A DNA stretch of 7,202 bases from Deltaproteobacteria bacterium (lineage in GTDB: Bacteria; Desulfobacterota; Desulfobacteria; Desulfobacterales; ETH-SRB1), in assembly GCA_030627475.1 (NCBI GenBank), contig DAOURZ010000065.1:1-7202 (forward strand), in the 5' to 3' direction. The notes under the pieces are model-generated. The model had not been told where the DNA came from and ran no database searches. It was given only the letters and a program-made list of their open reading frames with translations. Below, in pieces: positions 1 through 5,338 of the stretch. A program made the position numbers and the translations under genes. Each line of letters starts with the position of its first letter. The stretch's first letter is position 1.

Positions 1-111
1 AGATTGAACAAACCTGACCTAAATCTGTGCGCCTACTTGCGGAAGTTAATTCGTCCACGTTCCTTAGCTGAAAGAAAGGCAAATATGAACCGTGAACGAT
101 GCTTCTTATAA
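1..111 (+). CDS. Probable 3' end of an unidentified upstream gene (5' truncated by window edge)
   Basis: Frame 1 is open from the first base to a TAA at 109-111, giving 36 residues that begin RLNKPDLNLCAYLRK and end NRERCFL. The other two plus frames hit stops within the first 15 bases. The peptide is basic, has no recognisable domain and is too short to assign. If real, it overlaps the next gene by 13 bases (if that gene starts at 99) or ends two bases before it (if it starts at 114). Either arrangement is typical of an operon, which suggests the biosynthetic genes continue leftward. The last codons run through a degenerate GTGAAC heptamer (82-102), so the gene end may have been extended by a repeat. 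The alternative is that this is non-coding and open only by chance. Confidence 0.42.
   Translation, partial: RLNKPDLNLCAYLRKLIRPRSLAERKANMNRERCFL
82..102. repeat. Second occurrence of the GTGAAC heptamer motif
   Basis: AACCGTGAACG at 88-98 matches the 2673-2683 segment exactly. In 7-base phase the surroundings read AATATGA, ACCGTGA, ACGATGC, so only the central unit is well conserved. The site overlaps the end of the possible upstream gene and touches the start of the acyltransferase gene. Confidence 0.45.
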
Positions 112-1454
112 GGATGGGTACAATTAATTTGCACAGAAAAAAACGCTATTTAACAGGGATCGACTGGATTGTTCATTCGCTTGATTATATTACCAAAAAG
201 GCGATAGGCACAGGAAATACATCACAGATTATTCTCGAATTGGACGGATCTCCATCGGAAGATAAATTCAGGGATTGCCTTGGAAGTTTAATGAAAAAGC
301 ATCCTGCTTTGTACGGCAGGCCGTCCAGAGATTATAATCTTGCTCCATACTGGAAGATGTCCTTTGTGAAGCAAATCCAACCATTACCACTTAAAGTTTT
401 TTCCCTTGATAATACTTCGAGTGAAGCCGATCTTTTTTCTATTTTAGAACAAATAGCCAACTTAAAGTTTATCAGCGACAGGGAACATTTATTTTTTCAT
501 CTTATATATGCCGAAAATAAAACTTATGTGGCTATGACTTTTGATCATCGTTTGTTTGACGGTCGAGGCGCTGAAGCATTTCTTGAAATGCTTCAGAATG
601 AGTGGAAAAACAAGGATAACACATTTTGCGATAAAGACATTATTGTTCCTGAGGAATCCGCACATCTCTGTAATTGGCGAAGAAAATTCATTGCGGGTCA
701 ACAGGCAAACCGTGCATTCTTAAAAATGGGTAAAAATGCTCCCCCGCGTGTTCTTCCTCTACCGACATTGCTTAATAATCGCAGATTCAGGTTTAAAGTT
801 ATTTCATTTGATAAACATCAGACTGATTTAATAGTCGAAAACGCTTATAAGGAGGCCGGCTATTTAATGCTCATGCCATATGTTCTTGCAAGTTCGGTAT
901 GGGTTCTGCATAAACTCTTTATTAAAAGGAACGTAGGATCAGGGGAATATGTAGTACCTGTGTCCATTGATATGCGCCCGACAGATAAGGTTCAACAAAA
1001 AGTATTCTTTAACCATGTTTCTTTTTTATTTTTTATAATCCGCCCTGATGAAGCCGATCTTTTCCCTGTTCTTGTCAAATCTATCAAACAACAGCTTTAT
1101 GATCAGGTCAAATCAGGGTTGCCACGTAATTTTCAGGAAGCAAGCTTATTAATGCGAATTTTACCTTTACCGGTTCTGAGCAATATTATGCGTTTGTATT
1201 TAAAAGGCCAGATTGCTTCATTCTCATTCTCAAACGTTGGTGAAAGTGCTTATAAATCTTCAAGCTTCATGGATAAAAAAATACTGAATTTTTTTCACAT
1301 GCCGCGGGTTCCGGTTCCGCCAGGTCTGGGTATATTTTTTCACCAGTTTCAAAATAAATTAAATGTCGTCCTTTCCTCTTTAGAAGGCATATTAAGCGAT
1401 GAAGAGGCAAATGAGCTTATGCATACGCTGCAATCCAGGCTTGGAGTGAAATGA
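99..1454 (+). CDS. Condensation/acyltransferase-superfamily protein (HxxxDG)
   Basis: This 451-residue protein probably transfers an acyl or aminoacyl group in the cytoplasm. Residues 148-155 read TFDHRLFDG, with His150, Asp154 and Gly155 matching the HxxxDG active site shared by NRPS condensation domains, chloramphenicol acetyltransferase, E2 acyltransferases and wax-ester synthases. The DHR context is closest in style to E2. Later landmarks fit a condensation-like two-lobe fold: VPVSIDMRP at 287-293 onward, FNHVSF near 304, and SFSFSNVGE at 374-382. The length equals one condensation-type unit with no attached carrier or adenylation domain. The start is uncertain. ATG 99 and in-frame ATG 114 are both possible; neither has a well-spaced Shine-Dalgarno, and the best one (AAGAAAGG, 72-79) fits an out-of-frame ATG at 85. 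The stop overlaps the next start, so the pair is probably translationally coupled. The superfamily call is firm; donor and acceptor are unknown. Confidence 0.8.
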   Translation: MLLIRMGTINLHRKKRYLTGIDWIVHSLDYITKKAIGTGNTSQIILELDGSPSEDKFRDCLGSLMKKHPALYGRPSRDYNLAPYWKMSFVKQIQPLPLKVFSLDNTSSEADLFSILEQIANLKFISDREHLFFHLIYAENKTYVAMTFDHRLFDGRGAEAFLEMLQNEWKNKDNTFCDKDIIVPEESAHLCNWRRKFIAGQQANRAFLKMGKNAPPRVLPLPTLLNNRRFRFKVISFDKHQTDLIVENAYKEAGYLMLMPYVLASSVWVLHKLFIKRNVGSGEYVVPVSIDMRPTDKVQQKVFFNHVSFLFFIIRPDEADLFPVLVKSIKQQLYDQVKSGLPRNFQEASLLMRILPLPVLSNIMRLYLKGQIASFSFSNVGESAYKSSSFMDKKILNFFHMPRVPVPPGLGIFFHQFQNKLNVVLSSLEGILSDEEANELMHTLQSRLGVK

Positions 1455-2629
1455 AGTATAAAACAATAGAGTGCGAAGTTCTTGTTGTTGGTGGCGGTGT
1501 TTCCGGAATAGCTGCTTCTGTCAAAGCAGCACGCGAAGGTGCAAGTACAGTTCTGATAGAAAAAAACAGTTTTCCGGGAGGAACAGCAATAACAGGCTTG
1601 CATCGTTTTATCTGCGGATTATATGCCAATTCAAAAGATATGCCTGATAAAATTCTCAATAAAGGAATTGCGTCGGAAATATGCTTTATGCTGCAAAAGC
1701 TTCCCCCCGAAAAAAACCCGTTGCGCATGGGAAAGGTATATGTTCTGCCTTTTGCTGCAAGCAACCTCATGTCGGTTCTCCGCTCATTGAGCCAAAAAGA
1801 AAAACAACTGAACATTTATTACAATACCGAAGTTGTCTCAGCTAAAACTGAAAATAATACTATTGTATCTGTAACTATCCAAAAATTTAATAAAAAATTT
1901 AATATTATTCCGCGTGTAGTTATAGACTGTAGTGGTGACGGCGTTATTATTAAACTGAGTGGTGCACGATATGAAACAACTTCTCCCGACCAGCGCCAGC
2001 TCTCCGGTTATACATTCAGGGTAAAAGGATTGAAGCATGTTGATGATATCCTGGCAGTAAAAGTGCCGTATTATTTATCCAAAGCAGCAGAACAAAAAAA
2101 AATACCTTTTTATCTTAAGTACACGACATTTGTTTCAGGAGATGATGAAGATGAAGGATATTGCAAACTCAACATACCTCCGGAATTAACGATAAAAATG
2201 GAAAAACAGGCGAAAAAGGATGCGCTATTAGTACACAATTTCCTGTCTATGGTTCTGCCTGTATTCAAAAAGTCATACATAGTAGAAATGTCGCCAGAAG
2301 TCGTTGATCGAGAGGGACCACTTCTCTATGGAAAATATACTCTAACTGCAGAGGATATCATCAACGCAAGAAAATTTCCTGACGGGATAGTTAAAAATGC
2401 TTGGCCTATCGAACTTTGGGACCAGCAAAAGGGGATTATATATAAATATCTTGAGCCAGGTGAAAATTATGAAATACCTCTGCGATGCCTGGTAACAAAA
2501 GATATTAAAAATCTTTTTTGTGCCGGTCGCTGTATCTCGGTTACCCATGAAGCACTGGGTTCTACAAGAGTTATGGGAACCTGCATATCGTTAGGTGAAA
2601 GGGCTGGTTATGAAGCTGCACATTGCTGA
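1451..2629 (+). CDS. FAD-dependent oxidoreductase (FAD_oxidored-like)
   Basis: This is a 392-residue flavoprotein of the glutathione-reductase-fold type. The N-terminus has a beta strand followed by GGGVSG (14-19), a dinucleotide-binding GxGxxG, with Glu37 at the end of the second strand (VLIEK) placed to bind the ribose of FAD. FPGGTA (41-46) follows, as is usual in the FAD_oxidored group. A second FAD-contact segment, DCSGDG, lies near 160-165. The C-terminal block from about 355 (LFCAGRCIS...TRVMGTCISLGERAG) is the family's closing FAD-binding motif. Cytosolic; no signal peptide. The start ATG overlaps the previous stop as ATGA, with GGAG at 1443-1446 four bases upstream, which supports this start and coupling. 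The substrate cannot be read from the sequence. Its neighbours suggest it oxidises or reduces an acyl intermediate of the same pathway. A run of nine A lies at 2094-2102. Confidence 0.87.
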   Translation: MKYKTIECEVLVVGGGVSGIAASVKAAREGASTVLIEKNSFPGGTAITGLHRFICGLYANSKDMPDKILNKGIASEICFMLQKLPPEKNPLRMGKVYVLPFAASNLMSVLRSLSQKEKQLNIYYNTEVVSAKTENNTIVSVTIQKFNKKFNIIPRVVIDCSGDGVIIKLSGARYETTSPDQRQLSGYTFRVKGLKHVDDILAVKVPYYLSKAAEQKKIPFYLKYTTFVSGDDEDEGYCKLNIPPELTIKMEKQAKKDALLVHNFLSMVLPVFKKSYIVEMSPEVVDREGPLLYGKYTLTAEDIINARKFPDGIVKNAWPIELWDQQKGIIYKYLEPGENYEIPLRCLVTKDIKNLFCAGRCISVTHEALGSTRVMGTCISLGERAGYEAAHC

Positions 2630-2652
2630 TTGTTGCATAGTTCATTGAAAAA

Positions 2653-2687
2653 ACTGTGAACTGTGAACCGACAACCGTGAACGGTTA
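2653..2687. repeat. Degenerate heptamer tandem array (ACYGTGA) with a palindrome
   Basis: Five consecutive 7-base units can be read: ACTGTGA, ACTGTGA, ACCGACA, ACCGTGA, ACGGTTA. GTGAAC recurs at 2656, 2663 and 2677, all in heptamer phase. The last units form a perfect inverted repeat, AACCGTGAACGGTT (2673-2686: six-base arms around GA). The array fills much of the 91-base gap between the oxidoreductase and the ligase gene. Eleven bases of it (AACCGTGAACG) also occur at 88-98. It could be an operator-like site or simply one of the heptamer repeats dispersed in intergenic DNA of some bacteria. Confidence 0.6.
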
Positions 2688-2720
2688 CGAAAATACTTTG
2701 AAATCGCCCCAAATTTTATA

Positions 2721-4157
2721 ATGAATATTGTTCAAACTATAAAAAATGAAACAAGTGGCTGCCTGGAAAAGGCGGCTGTTATTGATGGAAACAGAAAGTT
2801 TTCATACAGCAAGCTTTTTGATGCTGTAAATTCCGCTTCAGCCGAATTGAAAAGTTTTGGTATCAGACCCGCCCATCGGGTAGCATTTTTGTGCGGTGAC
2901 AGTATTGATTACATTGTTGTCAGTCTGGCAATACTTTCTTTACAGGCTGTTATTGTACCTGTATCTGCATCCCTTTCTCTTGATGAATTAGAACCGGTTC
3001 TTGAAAGAATTGATATAAATTTTTTGGTCTTTGATAAATCAGCATATTTTCGTGACAATTCTGACCGTATTTTTAACACTGGTTTTTTTGAAAAAGATTT
3101 TTTTTTGTATCGTAGAGAAGCGAAGGAAAAACTTCCGGAAGATTATTATGAATTGAATCCCGCCTTCATAAGGTTCTCATCCGGCACTACCGGCACAAGC
3201 AAAGGTATCTTGCTCTCTCATGAGTCTATTGTTGAAAGAACTGATGCTGCAGATAAAGCACTGAACATTACTTCAGATGATGTTATCGTTTGGATTCTTT
3301 CCATGAGTTTTCATTTTGTTGTAACAATTCTGCTTTTTCTCCGTCGAGGAGCTACAATAGTTCTTTGCGGCGGGTCGTTCCCTGAATCGCTGTTAGAAGG
3401 GCTTGCCAGTCAAAAAGGAACATTTATTTATGCTTCCCCGTTTCATTACCAGATAATTACCAAATCCGATATTTTTAAACCAAAACTGCTGATAAATATA
3501 CGCATGGCTGTTTCAACAGCAATGCGACTTCCTGATTATGTGGCCCGTGACTTTTACGAAAAATTTGGATTAGAACTAATAGAAGCATATGGCATTATCG
3601 AAGTTGGACTGCCATTTATTAATTCTTCCAGAGATCCTGTGAAAAGAGGCTCAGTTGGAAAAATTCTTCCAGATTATGAAATTAAAATCGCGAGCCTTGA
3701 TAAAAATGGAATTGGCGGAGTTTACATAAAAGGCAAAGGAATGTTTGACGCATATTTTTCGCCATGGCTTAGAAGATGTGATTTAATATCCGATGGATGG
3801 TTCAAAACCGGTGATCTGGGAAGGCTTGATAATGAAAAGTTTCTTTATATTGCCGGAAGAAAGAAAAACGTGATAAATTTCACGGGTATGAAGATCTTCC
3901 CTTATGAAGTAGAATCTGTTCTCAATCAGCATCCTGGCATCAGGGAATCTTTAGTTTACGGGACATTACATCCTCAGTACGGTGAACTGCCCTGCGCAAA
4001 AATTGTTCTTAAAGATGATATTAAGACTGATTTTGATATAAATGAAATTCGCAAATACTGCTACAAACATTTAGCTCAGTATAAGGTCCCAAAAGAATTT
4101 CACTTTGTATCAAATCTGGATAAAACAGCGAGCGGTAAACTAAAGCGATGGAAGTGA
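2721..4157 (+). CDS. AMP-forming acyl/aryl-activating enzyme (ANL superfamily)
   Basis: This 478-residue enzyme activates a carboxylic acid with ATP to an acyl-adenylate and then passes it to CoA or a carrier-protein thiol. The core motifs are in order: P-loop A3 FSSGTTGTSKG (152-162), A5 EAYGIIEVG (288-296), A7 WFKTGD (360-365, with the ribose-binding Asp365), A8 hinge starting GRKKN (379 onward) and A10 KTASGK with the catalytic Lys473. All catalytic residues are present, so it should be active. A5 has Ile where YGxTE members have Thr. At 478 residues it is slightly short for the superfamily, as in stand-alone ligases of polyene and lipid clusters. No carrier domain is attached. No upstream in-frame start exists before a TGA at 2664, so ATG 2721 stands, although no clear Shine-Dalgarno precedes it. 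The substrate is unknown. A nine-T run lies at 3098-3106. Confidence 0.9.
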   Translation: MNIVQTIKNETSGCLEKAAVIDGNRKFSYSKLFDAVNSASAELKSFGIRPAHRVAFLCGDSIDYIVVSLAILSLQAVIVPVSASLSLDELEPVLERIDINFLVFDKSAYFRDNSDRIFNTGFFEKDFFLYRREAKEKLPEDYYELNPAFIRFSSGTTGTSKGILLSHESIVERTDAADKALNITSDDVIVWILSMSFHFVVTILLFLRRGATIVLCGGSFPESLLEGLASQKGTFIYASPFHYQIITKSDIFKPKLLINIRMAVSTAMRLPDYVARDFYEKFGLELIEAYGIIEVGLPFINSSRDPVKRGSVGKILPDYEIKIASLDKNGIGGVYIKGKGMFDAYFSPWLRRCDLISDGWFKTGDLGRLDNEKFLYIAGRKKNVINFTGMKIFPYEVESVLNQHPGIRESLVYGTLHPQYGELPCAKIVLKDDIKTDFDINEIRKYCYKHLAQYKVPKEFHFVSNLDKTASGKLKRWK

Positions 4158-4186
4158 AGCAATTAAACCTTTTCAAAACAAACCAA

Positions 4187-4219
4187 TTGCTATATTGGAA
4201 AATAGCAACTTGATTTTTA
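4187..4219 (+). terminator. Possible weak terminator after the ligase gene
   Basis: TTGCTAT (4187-4193) and ATAGCAA (4202-4208) form a perfect seven-pair stem with an eight-base loop, followed by CTTGATTTTTA. The stem is AT-rich and the T-run is interrupted, so termination would be inefficient at best. It begins 30 bases after the ligase stop, where a terminator is expected. CCAAT/ATTGG at 4183-4197 is a competing smaller stem. Confidence 0.35.
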
Positions 4220-4268
4220 TTGGTGACCCATTTTTTTAAGAAAATTGATGGAGTTTCTATGTAAACGC

Positions 4269-4295
4269 ACAAATGGTGTAAAAAGCATCATTTGT
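4269..4295. other. Ten-pair hairpin in the ligase-lipoprotein spacer
   Basis: ACAAATGGTG (4269-4278) pairs with CATCATTTGT (4286-4295), giving ten pairs including one G-U wobble, closed by the seven-base loop TAAAAAG. No T-run follows on either strand, so it is not a standard intrinsic terminator. It lies 115 bases before the lipoprotein start. It may be an RNA structure in the leader, or a DNA inverted repeat bound by a regulator. Confidence 0.5.
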
Positions 4296-4394
4296 AATGT
4301 ATCTGAAGCTCCTGCACGGCTGGTTTTTTGTTTCATAAAGCTAAAAGCTACGATTTTTTTTAATTATTACTGATGCAAACAGAAACATGAGCAA

Positions 4395-4400
4395 AAGGAG
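4395..4400 (+). promoter_or_regulatory. Ribosome binding site deciding the lipoprotein start
   Basis: AAGGAG lies ten bases before ATG 4411 and downstream of the alternative in-frame ATG at 4387. It therefore favours the shorter form that begins MKKYPIV and has a standard lipoprotein signal peptide. Confidence 0.65.
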
Positions 4401-4410
4401 AGAATTAAAT

Positions 4411-4935
4411 ATGAAAAAGTATCCAATTGTAATGTGTTTGGTCTTGGTTGTGATGTTGGTTGCAGGATGTGTGCGAGCGCCTCGAGCGCCGCTGAGTGAT
4501 GCTGGGGAGAAGATTGAGATTATGGTCTTAAGCGACAGGGGCAACCCTGCTGAAATGACCGAACGCCAATACAAGTATCGCATTGAAGTCGGGCAATATA
4601 TGGAACGTGATCTTATTAACCGGTTGAGACGTTCCGGCTACCGGACCGAGCTTATCAATTCAAAAGATGAATTTGAGGCACGCGCGGGTCGATATCTTCT
4701 CATAGTTAAAATCGTCAATTACAACCCGGGAAGCAGTGCAGCGCGTATACTTGTGGGATTCGGTGCGGGTGCTGCTTCGCTTAACAACAAATATGAGTTC
4801 CACGGTGCCGGCCAAGAGCCCATCATGGCTTGGGATGATGGCGTTGGCACCTCCGAACACTGGACCAGGATACCTAGAAAATTAAATGCCAATACTGTCA
4901 AGAGGATAAACGAGAAGCTAACTGCATCAAAATAA
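4411..4935 (+). CDS. DUF4410-like outer-envelope lipoprotein
   Basis: The 174-residue precursor begins with a basic MKKY, a hydrophobic stretch (5-18) and the lipobox VAGC, with Cys20 as the lipidated residue. Residue +2 is Val, so no inner-membrane retention signal is seen and outer-membrane sorting is likely. The mature part is mixed alpha/beta. The segment YLLIVKIVNYNPGSS followed by ARILVGFGAGAA (95-122) resembles the core of DUF4410 proteins, whose function is not established. A closing helix around LNANTVKRINEKL also fits that group. An in-frame ATG at 4387 would add eight residues, but the Shine-Dalgarno at 4395-4400 favours 4411. By eye the gene is richer in G+C than the biosynthetic genes to its left, hinting at a different history. 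It is probably an independent transcription unit. Confidence 0.8.
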   Translation: MKKYPIVMCLVLVVMLVAGCVRAPRAPLSDAGEKIEIMVLSDRGNPAEMTERQYKYRIEVGQYMERDLINRLRRSGYRTELINSKDEFEARAGRYLLIVKIVNYNPGSSAARILVGFGAGAASLNNKYEFHGAGQEPIMAWDDGVGTSEHWTRIPRKLNANTVKRINEKLTASK

Positions 4936-4941
4936 CAGTGA

Positions 4942-5040
4942 TGCCCGATCTTCTCCGACGATCCGCCGACTGATCTTGGAAATGCCTGGGACATTGAGCT
5001 CAACGTCGAATTGGTCGAGGACCAGCTGGCCATTTATTAA
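4942..5040 (+). pseudogene. Orphan coding-like tail downstream of the lipoprotein gene
   Basis: In the same frame as the lipoprotein gene, but after its TAA and a second stop (TGA 4939-4941), the sequence stays open to a TAA at 5038-5040. The closing residues read NAWDIELNVELVEDQLAIY, an alternating acidic/hydrophobic pattern typical of a real beta strand rather than random AT-rich DNA. Codons are GC-leaning, like the preceding gene. There is no start codon in this frame, so it cannot stand alone. It could be the 3' remnant of a decayed gene or of a longer ancestor of the lipoprotein. Chance is possible at this length. Confidence 0.3.
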
Positions 5041-5087
5041 AGAAATTATCTAATGACCACATCCTGCTATAAATTGGAATTGCTGGA

Positions 5088-5144
5088 TCAAGTACATCCC
5101 AACCGTTTGTTGCTTTTAGCAAAATTGAGAAAATCTACAATGTT
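5088..5144 (-). pseudogene. Relic of the 3' end of a radical SAM gene
   Basis: Read on the minus strand this encodes NIVDFLNFAKSNKRLGCT and a TGA stop. It matches the C-terminus of the radical SAM protein on the right (NIADFLNFAKSNKRLGCA, stop) at 16 of 18 residues, with the stop at the same codon. Differences are GTA/GCA, CTC/CTT (silent) and ACT/GCC. Upstream codons on the minus strand (5145 onward) show no further similarity and reach an in-frame stop at 5196-5198, so only the last 19 codons remain. It is either the remains of a paralogous gene or a copied gene end. Confidence 0.65.
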
Positions 5145-5146
5145 TA
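5094..5146 (+). repeat. Direct repeat, left copy
   Basis: These 53 bases match 6333-6385 at 51 positions, with no gaps and a constant offset of 1239 bases. Similarity stops abruptly on both sides. This copy overlaps the radical SAM relic. Confidence 0.9.
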
Positions 5147-5187
5147 AACCTAAATTGAGCGTTTTTTTACTCAATCTGCACCAATCT

Positions 5188-5274
5188 CTTGCGCATCAAG
5201 GACTTGCAAAAGTCTCGACATATCCATTGGTATGCCTACGATTTTCGCAAACCTTGCTGCATCAAGATCTTGGC
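5188..5274. repeat. Pair of imperfect 21-22 base direct repeats
   Basis: CTTGCGCATCAAGGACTTGCA (5188-5208) recurs as CTTGCTGCATCAAG followed by ATCTTGGCA (5253-5274), with one inserted base and a few substitutions. Each has a near-palindromic core; in the second, CAAGATCTTG is a perfect ten-base palindrome. They lie 65-150 bases upstream of the second lipoprotein gene, a position compatible with operators, but chance is not excluded. Confidence 0.35.
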
Positions 5275-5338
5275 ACATTTCTTCGCAAAGAATCGCTCAA
5301 CTTAGGTTAAACACTAATTAAAAAGAGAGGGAATAAAA

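Larger units (their letters stand above)
4158..4410. other. Intergenic region with hairpins, no gene
   Basis: This 253-base AT-rich spacer separates the ligase gene from the first lipoprotein gene. I see no credible coding sequence on either strand. It contains a weak terminator-like stem-loop (4187-4219), a strong ten-pair hairpin (4269-4295) and a poly-T run (4354-4361) after a four-base AGCT stem. I could not identify a convincing -35/-10 promoter pair. Confidence 0.6.
5041..5338. other. Intergenic region with a gene relic and small repeats
   Basis: This spacer before the second lipoprotein gene contains the reverse-strand radical SAM relic (5088-5144), a six-pair ATTGAG/CTCAAT hairpin (5154-5175), and two imperfect copies of CTTGCGCATCAAGGACTTGCA (5188-5208 and 5253-5274). 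An open frame at 5053-5310 on the plus strand is explained mostly by the relic read backwards, and it has no ribosome binding site. No clear promoter was found. Confidence 0.5.

Noticed and set aside
1349..1815. Minus-strand open frames across the acyltransferase/oxidoreductase junction
   Set aside because: They lie opposite two well-supported genes, show no domain signal, and are antisense shadows.
2698..2722. TTGAAA/TATAAT promoter before the ligase gene
   Set aside because: The spacing is only 13 bases and the TATAAT overlaps the start codon, so it could not drive this gene.
4387..4410. Upstream start for the first lipoprotein
   Set aside because: The Shine-Dalgarno lies downstream of this ATG, and starting at 4411 gives a more typical signal peptide.
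4719..5033. Minus-strand open frame opposite the first lipoprotein gene
   Set aside because: It is a shadow of the GC-richer plus-strand gene, with no recognisable motif or start signal.
5270..5288. Sigma-54-like promoter (TTGGCAC...TTCGCA) before the second lipoprotein gene
   Set aside because: The GG-to-GC spacing is one base too long and the -12 element reads TTCGC instead of TTGC, so the match is not convincing.
5053..5310. Plus-strand open frame of 85 codons as a gene
   Set aside because: It has no ribosome binding site, its composition is not protein-like, and part of it is the radical SAM relic read on the wrong strand.
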